A stretch of 13,412 nt of DNA. Origin: an uncultured Collinsella sp. GTDB taxonomy: Bacteria > Actinomycetota > Coriobacteriia > Coriobacteriales > Coriobacteriaceae. The position numbers and the translations under genes were made by a program. Within the stretch, counting starts at the first letter, position 1. Each line of letters begins with the position of its first letter. This document shows, piece after piece, positions 7,317-13,412 of the stretch. The notes beneath the pieces were generated by a model. The model had not been told where the DNA came from and made no database searches. It saw only the letters and a list, made by a program, of their open reading frames with translations. The stretch is taken from assembly GCA_900751695.1 (NCBI GenBank), contig CAADSS010000052.1, positions 1 through 13,412 of the forward strand, given 5' to 3'.

Positions 7317-8462
7317 ATGGACCTTGCTGACATCCGCCAGGCCATCGATGGCATCGACACCACGCTCCTCAACAGCTTTGTCGAGCGTATGGACATTGCC
7401 ACCGAGATCGCCAAGTCAAAAATCGAGATGGGCAAGGCCGTCTTCGATCCCGCCCGCGAGCGCTCCAAGCTCAACAACCTCGCCAGCCGCGCGCCCGAGC
7501 GCTACGAGGCCCAGACCATCGCCCTGTTTCGTCTCCTCATGAGCATGAGCAAGGCCGAGCAGCAGCGCTACATCAACGAGCTCAAGGGCATCACGGTGTC
7601 GCAAAAGGCCCATGCCACGGCCGTAGGCTTCTATACGCCCTTCCCCCAGACGGCCTCCGTTGCCTGTCAGGGCGTGGAAGGCGCTTACAGCCAAATCGCC
7701 GCGTGCAGGCTCTTCGACGTGCCCGACATCGCGTTCTTTGAGACCTTCGAGGGCGTCATGCGCGCCGTGCGTGACGGCTTCTGCGAGTTTGGCGTGCTAC
7801 CCATCGAAAACTCAACCGCTGGCTCGGTCAACGCCGTCTACGACCTGCTCGCACAGTTCGACTTCCATATCGTGCGCTCGCTGCGCCTCAAGATCGATCA
7901 CAACCTGCTCGTCAAACCCGGCACCAAACTGCAGGACGTACGCGAGGTCTACAGCCACGGCCAAGCCATTGCCCAGTGCGCCGGCTTTATCGAGGGCCAT
8001 AATCTGCGCGCCTCCAAGTACCCCAACACCGCCATGTCGGCCGAGATGGTCGCCAACTCCGAGCGCACCGACGTCGCCGCTATCGCCTCGCGCAGCTGTG
8101 CCGCGCTGTATGGTCTGGAGGTGCTGGAGCCCAATATCCAGGACTCGGACAACAACTACACGCGCTTTGTCGCCATCAGCCGGGAGCCGCGCGTCTACCC
8201 CGGCGCCAACCGCACCTCGCTCATGATCACCACGGCCAATGAGCCGGGCGCCCTCTACCGCGTGCTCGAGCGCTTCTATACGCTCAACATCAACCTCATT
8301 AAGCTCGAAAGCCGTCCCATCCCCGGGCACGACTTTGAGTTTATGTTCTACTTTGACCTGGACTGCCCCTTTGGCAGCAAGGCCCTCGACGACCTGCTCG
8401 ATTCCATCGACGACGTGTGCGAGAGCTTCACCTACTTTGGCAGCTACACGGAGGTGCTCTAG
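7317..8462 (+). CDS. pheA: Bifunctional chorismate mutase / prephenate dehydratase (P-protein)
   Basis: Rearranges chorismate to prephenate and then dehydrates and decarboxylates it to phenylpyruvate, the phenylalanine precursor. The 381-residue protein has an AroQ-type chorismate mutase domain (about 1-90, with Arg7, Arg24 and the FDPARER motif at 43-49). A prephenate dehydratase domain follows (about 103-285, ENSTAGSV at 164-171 and the NYTRF motif at 280-284). A C-terminal ACT domain (about 298-378) carries NEPGAL and the ESRP motif at 331-334, the usual phenylalanine feedback site. A GAAAGGGG site before the ATG at 7317 and the domain start fix this start; a longer in-frame reading from 7065 would lie inside aroC. 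The prephenate it makes can also feed TyrA. The stop codon directly abuts the aroEK start. Confidence 0.96.
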   Translation: MDLADIRQAIDGIDTTLLNSFVERMDIATEIAKSKIEMGKAVFDPARERSKLNNLASRAPERYEAQTIALFRLLMSMSKAEQQRYINELKGITVSQKAHATAVGFYTPFPQTASVACQGVEGAYSQIAACRLFDVPDIAFFETFEGVMRAVRDGFCEFGVLPIENSTAGSVNAVYDLLAQFDFHIVRSLRLKIDHNLLVKPGTKLQDVREVYSHGQAIAQCAGFIEGHNLRASKYPNTAMSAEMVANSERTDVAAIASRSCAALYGLEVLEPNIQDSDNNYTRFVAISREPRVYPGANRTSLMITTANEPGALYRVLERFYTLNINLIKLESRPIPGHDFEFMFYFDLDCPFGSKALDDLLDSIDDVCESFTYFGSYTEVL

Positions 8463-9713
8463 ATGACCGATACCGCCGCAACCCGTCCCTACGGCGTACT
8501 GGGCCGCATGTTGGGCCACAGCTACACCCCGACCATCTACAAGGAACTCGCGGGACTCGAGTACGTGCGCTTTGAGCGCGAGCCCGAGGACCTTGAAGCC
8601 TTTATGACCGGCGACGAGTGGGAGGGCACCAACGTGACCATCCCCTACAAGCGCGCCGTCATGGAGTACTTGGACGAGCTGAGTCCGCTGGCTGAGCGCA
8701 TGGGCAACGTCAACACCATCACGCGCCTGCTTGACGGCCGTCTGCGCGGCGACAACACCGACTACTTTGGTTTTCAGTGTCTAGTCGAGGAGCTGGGCGT
8801 AAAGGTTGCCGGTAAGAAGGTCCTTGTGCTCGGTGCCACCGGCGGTGCCGGTACCACGGCCAGCATGGTGCTCGGCGACCTGGGCGCCACCGTAGTGCCC
8901 GTGGGTCGCACGAGCGAGGTCAACTACGGCAACATCGCACAGCAGTCCGACGCCGCCCTGCTCGTCAACTGCACGCCCGCCGGCATGTTCCCCCACTGCC
9001 CCGACGCCCCCTGCACACTCGAAGGGCTTGACGCGCTCGAGGGCGTCATCGACATTGTCTACAACCCTGCCCGCACGGGACTGATGCTCGAGGCCGAGCG
9101 CCGCAATATCCCCTGCATCGGCGGCCTGCTCATGCTCGTGGCCCAGGCAGCGCAGGCTGTCGAGCGCTACACCGGCCAAGCCACCCCGCGCGAGCGCATC
9201 CTGGACGTAACGGAACGCCTGTCTCGCCGCGAGCAGAACATCGCCCTGATCGGCATGCCGGGTTCGGGCAAGACCCGCGTAGGTGAGCAGATCGCCCAGC
9301 TCACGGGCCGCGAGCACATCGACTTGGACCGCGCGCTTGAGAAGCGTCTGGGCATGCCCTGTGCCGACTTTATCATCGAGCGCGGCGAGGCGGCCTTCCG
9401 CGAGCAGGAGACGGCGACGCTGGCCGACATCTCCAAGCGCAGCGGCCTGGTGCTTTCCACGGGTGGCGGCGTGGTCACGCGCGACGAGAACTACCCGCTG
9501 CTGCACCAGAACAGCCAGATCGTGATGCTCAACCGTAAGCTTGACGAGCTCGCCCACAAGGGACGCCCCATCACCGCCCGCGAAGGCATCGATAAGCTTG
9601 CTGAGCAGCGTATGCCGCGCTACCGCGCCTGGGCCGACTACATCATCGACTCACGCGACTGCGCCGCCAACACCGCGGCCGCCGTCCTCGACACCCTCCC
9701 ACACGCTCTCTAA
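8463..9713 (+). CDS. aroEK: Fused shikimate dehydrogenase - shikimate kinase
   Basis: One 416-residue chain carries two consecutive pathway enzymes: reduction of 3-dehydroshikimate, then phosphorylation of shikimate. AroE spans about 1-250: shikimate-binding LGHSYTP at 17-23, TNVTIPYK with catalytic Lys63, GDNTDYFGF with Asp100, dinucleotide-binding LGATGGAG at 123-130, NCTPAGM at 169-175, and LLMLVAQAA at 222-230. AroK spans about 256-416: P-loop GMPGSGKT at 264-271, DLD at 287-289, FREQE with Arg313, TGGG at 333-336, the lid arginine in GRPI at 367-370 and Arg387. There is no internal stop or restart site between the parts, and both have near-normal length, so this is a true fusion and not a sequencing artefact. 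Zero spacing after pheA suggests coupled translation. Confidence 0.95.
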   Translation: MTDTAATRPYGVLGRMLGHSYTPTIYKELAGLEYVRFEREPEDLEAFMTGDEWEGTNVTIPYKRAVMEYLDELSPLAERMGNVNTITRLLDGRLRGDNTDYFGFQCLVEELGVKVAGKKVLVLGATGGAGTTASMVLGDLGATVVPVGRTSEVNYGNIAQQSDAALLVNCTPAGMFPHCPDAPCTLEGLDALEGVIDIVYNPARTGLMLEAERRNIPCIGGLLMLVAQAAQAVERYTGQATPRERILDVTERLSRREQNIALIGMPGSGKTRVGEQIAQLTGREHIDLDRALEKRLGMPCADFIIERGEAAFREQETATLADISKRSGLVLSTGGGVVTRDENYPLLHQNSQIVMLNRKLDELAHKGRPITAREGIDKLAEQRMPRYRAWADYIIDSRDCAANTAAAVLDTLPHAL

Positions 9714-9714
9714 C

Positions 9715-9757
9715 AAATACCACCACAAAGGGGACAGGCACCTTTGTGGTGGTATTT
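9715..9757. repeat. REP-like palindromic element (17-bp perfect arms)
   Basis: The arms 9715-9731 and 9741-9757 are exact reverse complements (AAATACCACCACAAAGG on the left) around a 9-nt loop. The centre reads GGGGACAGGCACC, a core I recall from dispersed palindromes in genomes carrying REP-associated (RAYT, Y1 family) transposases; that link is from memory. It fills the gap between aroEK and aroQ. As RNA it would form a very stable hairpin that could protect the upstream mRNA or lower aroQ expression. It lacks a T-tract, so a terminator role is unlikely. Confidence 0.8.
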
Positions 9758-9798
9758 CATTCAGCCGCAACGCCCGCTCAACCGCAAAGGAAGCAACC

Positions 9799-10236
9799 AT
9801 GAAAGCACTCGTCATCAACGGCCCCAACCTCAACATGCTCGGTATTCGCGAGCCGGGCATCTACGGCAGCGATAACTACGACCGTCTGGTACAGATCTGC
9901 CAGGAGGCAGGCGCCGCGCAGGGTTTTGACGAGGTCGAGGTCTTCCAGTCCAACCACGAGGGCAGCATCGTCGATAAGATCCAGGAGGCCTACGGCAAGG
10001 TCGACGGCATCGTCATCAACCCGGCAGCCTACACGCACACGAGCGTGGCCATCCTCGACGCCCTCAAGGCCGTCGCCATCCCAGCTGTGGAGGTCCACAT
10101 CAGCGCCGTCGAGACCCGCGAAGACTTCCGCCAGGTGAGCTACGCCCGCCTGGCCTGCTTCGCCACCATCACCGGCGAGGGCCTGCACGGCTACGCCCAT
10201 GCGCTGGAGCTGCTGAAAAAGCATCTCGAAAAGTAA
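9799..10236 (+). CDS. aroQ: 3-dehydroquinate dehydratase, type II
   Basis: Dehydrates 3-dehydroquinate to 3-dehydroshikimate, the third pathway step, by the type II (enolate, non-Schiff-base) mechanism. The 145-residue length is typical of the small dodecameric enzymes. Motifs are INGPNLNMLG at 6-15, REPGIYG with catalytic Tyr23, QSNHEG at 50-55, INPAAYTHTSVA from 73, the catalytic-histidine motif EVHIS at 98-102, and REDFR at 107-111. AAAGGAAG precedes the ATG. It is last in the operon and the only aro gene separated from its neighbour by a repeat; the 85-nt gap holds the REP-like hairpin and no visible promoter. The symbol aroQ is used here for type II DHQase, not chorismate mutase. Confidence 0.97.
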   Translation: MKALVINGPNLNMLGIREPGIYGSDNYDRLVQICQEAGAAQGFDEVEVFQSNHEGSIVDKIQEAYGKVDGIVINPAAYTHTSVAILDALKAVAIPAVEVHISAVETREDFRQVSYARLACFATITGEGLHGYAHALELLKKHLEK

Positions 10237-10291
10237 AATGCCAACCCCAACGAACAGTAGCGGCTTGCTCACGCTCGGCTCCAGCAGCATA

Positions 10292-10330
10292 CAAAACGAA
10301 AAAGCCCAGACCAACAAGCGGTCTGGGCTT
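10292..10330 (-). terminator. Terminator after tRNA-Arg(TCT), possibly bidirectional
   Basis: The 11-bp perfect stem, AAGCCCAGACC with GGTCTGGGCTT (10302-10312 and 10320-10330), has a 7-nt loop. On the minus strand it is followed by TTTTTCGTTTTG (10303-10292), a good intrinsic terminator 9 nt past the tRNA CCA. On the plus strand the stem ends in CTTAATAAAC, a poor T-tract, so it may stop aro-operon transcripts only partly. No better plus-strand terminator is seen after aroQ. Confidence 0.85.
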
Positions 10331-10339
10331 AATAAACGA

Positions 10340-10416
10340 TGGTGCTCCATGGCGGATTCGAACCGTCGACCTTGGGATTAGAAGTCCCCTGCTCTATCCA
10401 ACTGAGCTAATGGAGC
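10340..10416 (-). tRNA. tRNA-Arg (anticodon TCT), CCA encoded
   Basis: A full 77-nt cloverleaf: acceptor GCTCCAT/ATGGAGC, D-stem GCTC/GAGC, anticodon stem GGGGA/TCCCA around loop CTTCTAA, and T-arm GACGG-TTCGAAT-CCGCC. The discriminator A is followed by an encoded CCA at 10342-10340. Anticodon TCT reads AGA and, by wobble, AGG. Two stem positions are not Watson-Crick: G27-A43 and A50-C64. It is the second arginine tRNA in the window, on the same strand as the first. Confidence 0.96.
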
Positions 10417-10462
10417 AAATAACCGCACGCCCAAGCAAGCGCAAGCCTGTCAGGCGCAAGTA

Positions 10463-10468
10463 ATTATA
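10463..10468 (-). promoter_or_regulatory. Candidate -10 box for tRNA-Arg(TCT)
   Basis: A perfect TATAAT on the minus strand lies 46 nt before the mature tRNA 5' end, in the short gap after the ABC ATPase stop. A recognisable -35 is missing; that region would fall inside the ATPase gene. Co-transcription from the ABC operon is the alternative. Confidence 0.4.
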
Positions 10469-10470
10469 AC

Positions 10471-11241
10471 CTAGTTGAACTGCTCGCGGTACGCCTTGCA
10501 GACCTTATCGACCGGGCCGTCCATGCGAAGGTCACCCTTCTCAATCCAAACGGCACGCTGGCAGATGCGCTCAACCTGCTCCATGGAGTGCGAAACGAAC
10601 AGAACTGTCACGTCGCCGCTCTGGATAAAGTGCTGGATGCGGGCCTCGCACTTCTGCTGGAAGAACACATCACCGACGGACAGCGTCTCGTCAACGATCA
10701 GGATATCGGGCTCGGTGATCGTCGCGATTGCAAAGGCGATACGCGCAACCATGCCCGAGGAGAAATTTTTGAGCGGCATATCAACAAAGTTCTGCAGCTC
10801 GGCAAACTCGATAATGCCATCAAAATTAGCGTCGATGAATTCCTTGGTATAGCCGAGCAGGGCGCCGTTCAGATAGATGTTCTCGCGGGCGGTCAGCTCG
10901 GGGTCAAAGCCGGCACCAAGCTCAATCAGCGGCGCGATGTTACCGTGCACCTTAACGCTGCCCTCGCTAGGCTCAAGCACGCCAGCGATAATCTTGAGCA
11001 TCGTGGACTTGCCGGAGCCATTGGTGCCGACCAGGCCCACGACCTCGCCACGATGAATATCAAACGAGATATGCTTGAGCGCCCTAAACTCCTCAAAGAA
11101 CAGTTCGTGCTTGGCAAGCTTGATGAAGTACTCCTTGAGGTTGGTCAGCGACTCGGACGCCATGTTAAAGATCATGGTGACGTCGTCGACCTCGACAGCC
11201 AGAGGCTGCTCGCTGTAATCAACAACAGATTCAGTCATCAC
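10471..11241 (-). CDS. Polysaccharide ABC transporter, ATP-binding subunit (Wzt/TarH type)
   Basis: Powers export of a lipid-linked surface polysaccharide or wall polymer through the partner permease encoded just upstream. The 256-residue protein has Walker A GTNGSGKST at 72-80, Q-loop region LIELGAGFDPELTARENIYLNG from 105, the signature NFSSGM at 159-164 (the SSGM form common to this export subfamily), Walker B ILIVDE at 180-185, and the switch His218. It ends at the nucleotide-binding domain and lacks the extra C-terminal carbohydrate-binding domain found in Wzt of some O-antigen systems. Two consecutive ATGs (11241 and 11238) follow GGAG; either can start. The stop of the permease is 8 nt away, with the Shine-Dalgarno site touching it, so translation is coupled. 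The exact substrate cannot be told. Confidence 0.93.
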   Translation of the reverse strand: MMTESVVDYSEQPLAVEVDDVTMIFNMASESLTNLKEYFIKLAKHELFFEEFRALKHISFDIHRGEVVGLVGTNGSGKSTMLKIIAGVLEPSEGSVKVHGNIAPLIELGAGFDPELTARENIYLNGALLGYTKEFIDANFDGIIEFAELQNFVDMPLKNFSSGMVARIAFAIATITEPDILIVDETLSVGDVFFQQKCEARIQHFIQSGDVTVLFVSHSMEQVERICQRAVWIEKGDLRMDGPVDKVCKAYREQFN

Positions 11242-11249
11242 AGCACTCC

Positions 11250-12095
11250 TTAGATGTAGAGGATGAACTTGCGCTCGGACTTATGGAACACGGTGTAGCC
11301 AACGGCAAGAGCAAGGACCGCCCAAGCGACGCACATACCAAACGTCATAAGCGAGGGCGTAGTCTGGAACAGGAAGATATCACGCATAAACTGCAGGTAG
11401 TTGTACATGGGGTTCGCATACATCAAGATACGCACGAGATGCGGCATTTGCGCAATAAAGTCAGTCGTCCAGAAGATGGGCGTAATGTAGGTCCATGCCG
11501 TGATGACGACGCTCCACAGATGCATGACATCGCGGAAGAAGACCGTAAGGGCAGAGAGCATCATGCCTAGGCCCATGCAGAAGCACATAAGCAGCAGTAG
11601 GCAGACCGGCAGCAGAATCAGGTGCCAAGAAGGCATAACACGGAACCACAGCATAACAATAGCTACGGCGACCAGCGAGAAGCCAAAGTTCACGAGTGAG
11701 AAAAGCACCTTCTGCACCGGGAAGACCCAGCGGTGCACTTTAACCTTCTTGAGCAGCGGAGCCGCACCCACGATCGACGTCAGGGCCTGGTTCGTAGACT
11801 CGGACATAACGGCAAAGGTAACGTTACCCACGATCAAGTACAACGGGTACATCTCGGGCGTCATTGAGCCATTGCGGCCCTGGGCAAAAATCGTCGAGAA
11901 CACGATGGCCATGACGATCATCATCAGCAGCGGGTTGAGCACCGACCATGCGACGCCCAGAACGCTACGGCGATACTTGATCTTAAAATCCTTGGTAACC
12001 AGCTGACGAAGGATAAACGCGTCCTTCTCAAATTCGTTCTTAGCAAACGTCGCAGGCAGACTGCGAGTTTCTTGTTGCTTTGTCTGATCCGACAC
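11250..12095 (-). CDS. Polysaccharide ABC transporter, permease subunit (Wzm/TarG type, ABC-2)
   Basis: Membrane half of the exporter, 281 residues. About six hydrophobic segments are visible after a charged N-terminus of about 45 residues that ends in KIKYRRSVLG, the amphipathic entry typical of ABC-2 permeases. They include the SVLNPLLMMIVMAIVFSTIF segment, a pair around MLWFRVMPSWHLILLP, the conserved FFRDVMHLW loop with TYITPIFW, and a last helix before SERKFILYI. The start is taken as the GTG at 12095 because AAAGGAG lies 8 nt upstream. An in-frame ATG at 12158 would add 21 residues but has no ribosome site and lies upstream of the likely promoter. It is first in a two-gene operon with the ATPase and divergent from the glycosyltransferase. 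GC content of the pair looks somewhat lower than in the aro genes. Confidence 0.92.
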   Translation of the reverse strand: MSDQTKQQETRSLPATFAKNEFEKDAFILRQLVTKDFKIKYRRSVLGVAWSVLNPLLMMIVMAIVFSTIFAQGRNGSMTPEMYPLYLIVGNVTFAVMSESTNQALTSIVGAAPLLKKVKVHRWVFPVQKVLFSLVNFGFSLVAVAIVMLWFRVMPSWHLILLPVCLLLLMCFCMGLGMMLSALTVFFRDVMHLWSVVITAWTYITPIFWTTDFIAQMPHLVRILMYANPMYNYLQFMRDIFLFQTTPSLMTFGMCVAWAVLALAVGYTVFHKSERKFILYI

Positions 12096-12103
12096 GGATG
12101 CAA

Positions 12104-12110
12104 CTCCTTT
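12104..12110 (-). promoter_or_regulatory. Ribosome binding site that selects a GTG start for the permease
   Basis: AAAGGAG on the minus strand is 8 nt before the GTG at 12095. It decides this start over the upstream ATG at 12158. Confidence 0.8.
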
Positions 12111-12134
12111 ACTCGTAATCGTTGACAAACGAAC

Positions 12135-12140
12135 AGTATA
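12135..12140 (-). promoter_or_regulatory. Candidate -10 box for the ABC exporter operon
   Basis: TATACT on the minus strand lies 40 nt before the GTG start. A clear -35 is not visible at 16-18 bp. It is one half of a divergent promoter region shared with the glycosyltransferase. Confidence 0.35.
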
Positions 12141-12196
12141 GACCCGACGGCCATGCAATCGATTCGCGCAACAAAACTGGAGAACTAACCCACATC

Positions 12197-12225
12197 TTAG
12201 GATGACAAGCCCAAACGGCTATACT
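12197..12225 (+). promoter_or_regulatory. Candidate promoter for the glycosyltransferase gene
   Basis: The -10 is TATACT (12220-12225), with TTAGGA at 12197-12202 as a weak -35 and a 17-bp spacer. The predicted start near 12232 gives a leader of about 24 nt carrying the AAGGAG site. Confidence 0.45.
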
Positions 12226-12255
12226 TTCAAGGATTGAATGTATAAGGAGCATTGA

Positions 12256-13227
12256 GTGAATTCTGAATCCATCGCCGTCATCATCCCTTGCTACAACGAA
12301 GCGCTCACGATTGGTAAGGTCATCGACGACTTTCACCGCGAGCTTCCGCAAGCGACGGTCTATGTCTATGACAACAACTCGTCGGACGATACCTCACGCA
12401 TCGCCACCGAGCACGGCGCCACGGTCCGCTTTGAGCCCCGTCAGGGAAAGGGTAACGTGTGCCGCCAGATGTTTCGCGATATCGACGCCGATTGCTACCT
12501 GATGGTCGACGGAGACGACACCTACCCCGCCGAGGCGGCCAAAGCCCTCTGCGAGCCTATCCTCAGCGGCACGGCCGACATGACCGTAGGCGATCGCCTT
12601 TCCAACGGCACCTATGCCGAGGAGAACAAGCGTGCCTTCCACGGCTTTGGCAACAATCTGGTCCGCGCCATGATCAAGTGGATCTATGGCTACAGCTTCG
12701 ATGATGTCATGACCGGCTACCGTGCCATGAGCCGCCCGTTCGTTAAAACCTTCCCTGTGCTTTCCGAGGGCTTCCAGATCGAAACCGAGCTCTCGATCCA
12801 CGCCGTCGACCACCGCTGGCGCATCAAAGATGTGCCCATCGAGTACCGCGACCGTCCGGAAGGTTCCGAGTCCAAGCTCAATACCGTAAGCGACGGCATT
12901 AAAGTCGTTACGATGATCGGCACGCTGTTCAAGGACTACCGCCCGCTGAAGTTCTTCAGCCTCGTCGCGCTTCTATTCGCGATTATCGGCCTGGTTTTGG
13001 GCATTCCTATCTTTGTTGAGTACTTTCAGACCGGCCTGGTCCCGCGTTTCCCCACTGCCATGCTTGCTGCATCGTTTATGTTCCTCTGTGGTCTGAGCCT
13101 TGCAACCGGATTCATCCTGAATTCTGTAGCAAAGGTCGAAAAAAAGCAGTGGGAGGTCAACGTGTACAGCAAATACGCCTACGATGACCAGCCCGGCAAG
13201 TCCGCCACCGAGACAAGCGAGAGGTAG
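12256..13227 (+). CDS. Family 2 glycosyltransferase with two C-terminal membrane helices (DPM1/polyprenyl-phosphate type)
   Basis: Probably transfers a sugar from a nucleotide sugar to a polyprenyl phosphate at the cytoplasmic face of the membrane. The 323-residue protein has a GT-A domain (about 5-205): IPCYNEALTIG at 10-20, DNNSSDDT at 39-46, the metal-binding DGDDTYPA at 85-92 with the DxD Asp85/Asp87, DDVMTGYRAMSR at 149-160 and FQIETEL at 173-179. Two hydrophobic helices follow (about 231-254 and 266-291), then a charged tail. This layout matches bacterial dolichyl-phosphate mannose synthase relatives. The start is a GTG, with AAGGAG 6 nt upstream; the first ATG is well inside the domain. 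The gene diverges from the ABC exporter and converges on a probable rhamnose gene. The sugar donor is unknown. Confidence 0.92.
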   Translation: MNSESIAVIIPCYNEALTIGKVIDDFHRELPQATVYVYDNNSSDDTSRIATEHGATVRFEPRQGKGNVCRQMFRDIDADCYLMVDGDDTYPAEAAKALCEPILSGTADMTVGDRLSNGTYAEENKRAFHGFGNNLVRAMIKWIYGYSFDDVMTGYRAMSRPFVKTFPVLSEGFQIETELSIHAVDHRWRIKDVPIEYRDRPEGSESKLNTVSDGIKVVTMIGTLFKDYRPLKFFSLVALLFAIIGLVLGIPIFVEYFQTGLVPRFPTAMLAASFMFLCGLSLATGFILNSVAKVEKKQWEVNVYSKYAYDDQPGKSATETSER

Positions 13228-13277
13228 ATCTTCCGCAGAATACTATTGGCACCACTGCGCAGATAGCCACCAACAAG

Positions 13278-13307
13278 AAAAGCCGCCGGTAACAAGCGGC
13301 GGCTTTT
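13278..13307. terminator. Bidirectional terminator between convergent genes
   Basis: An 11-bp perfect GC-rich stem, AAAAGCCGCCG with CGGCGGCTTTT (13278-13288 and 13297-13307), encloses an 8-nt loop. Four Ts follow on each strand. It lies between the convergent glycosyltransferase (stop 13227) and the minus-strand gene ending at 13330, and can serve both. Confidence 0.85.
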
Positions 13308-13329
13308 ACCCTCGAAAAGTTAATAGCGG

Positions 13330-13412
13330 CTAGAGCGTCTTGATGTACTCCCCCAGCTCTTCCTCCCAGTCGGGCATGTGGAAGCCGGCAGCCTCGAGCT
13401 TGGACAGGTCGA
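13330..13412 (-). CDS. Probable dTDP-4-dehydrorhamnose reductase, C-terminal 26 residues only
   Basis: Only the last 26 codons and the TAG stop are in the window. The tail reads DLSKLEAAGFHMPDWEEEL and then ends in YIKTL. The pattern of SK, a small stretch, (M/L)PDW and an acidic EEL is the conserved C-terminal end of RmlD/RfbD reductases, which make dTDP-L-rhamnose. It fits the neighbouring glycosyltransferase and exporter as part of a surface-polysaccharide locus. In Coriobacteriia such reductases may be fused to the RmlC epimerase; that cannot be judged here. The identification rests on a short tail only. Confidence 0.6.
   Translation of the reverse strand, partial: DLSKLEAAGFHMPDWEEELGEYIKTL

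Noticed and set aside
9541..9798. N-terminal extension of aroQ through the REP-like repeat
   Set aside because: It overlaps the shikimate kinase part in another frame. Type II dehydroquinate dehydratases begin close to the INGPNLN motif, as at 9799.
12096..12158. A 21-residue N-terminal extension of the permease
   Set aside because: There is no ribosome site at the ATG at 12158, whereas the GTG at 12095 has a well-spaced AAAGGAG. The extension would cover the candidate promoter.
1..13412. CRISPR arrays, insertion sequences, phage genes, toxin-antitoxin or defence genes
   Set aside because: No spaced direct repeats, transposase or integrase frames, or recognisable defence proteins are present on either strand.

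Overview
The window looks like ordinary chromosome from a high-GC Gram-positive anaerobe, most likely a member of the Coriobacteriia close to Collinsella. This placement is inferred from base composition, the style of the proteins (several aromatic-pathway enzymes have Clostridia-like signatures despite the high GC), the gene order, and a REP-like repeat of a kind I associate with that group. No 16S rRNA or other definitive marker is present.

Layout. (1) 1-1411, minus: the N-terminal 470 residues of a P-type cation ATPase that runs off the left edge. (2) 1440-1604, minus: a tRNA-Arg(CCG) with its own promoter and intrinsic terminator, placed immediately upstream of the ATPase. (3) 1684-10236, plus: a compact eight-gene cluster, aroF-tyrA-aroB-aroA-aroC-pheA-aroEK-aroQ. 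It encodes every step from PEP plus erythrose-4-phosphate to chorismate, and then the phenylalanine and tyrosine branches through prephenate. Genes abut or overlap at several junctions, aroE and aroK are fused, and a terminator-like hairpin lies in the leader before aroF. A 43-bp perfect inverted repeat of REP type sits between aroEK and aroQ. (4) 10292-10416, minus: a second arginine tRNA, Arg(TCT), with a terminator. (5) 10471-12095, minus: a two-gene ABC-2 polysaccharide exporter (permease then ATPase, Wzm/Wzt or TarG/TarH type). (6) 12256-13227, plus, divergent from the exporter: a membrane-anchored family 2 glycosyltransferase, ending at a terminator. (7) 13330-13412, minus: the last 26 codons of what looks like dTDP-4-dehydrorhamnose reductase.

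How the parts work together. AroF, AroB, AroQ, AroE, AroK, AroA and AroC are the seven enzyme activities of the shikimate pathway. PheA takes chorismate to phenylpyruvate, and TyrA takes prephenate to 4-hydroxyphenylpyruvate. AroF (ferredoxin-like N-terminal domain) and PheA (ACT domain) carry the likely feedback-control domains. The right end is the edge of a cell-surface polysaccharide locus: sugar-nucleotide synthesis (RmlD), a polyprenyl-phosphate glycosyltransferase and an exporter.

I found no convincing sign of a new biological system. The points most worth a second look are the aroF leader hairpin with its mutually exclusive pairing, the REP-like hairpin inside the operon, the AroE-AroK fusion, and the tRNA/ATPase arrangement at the left end.
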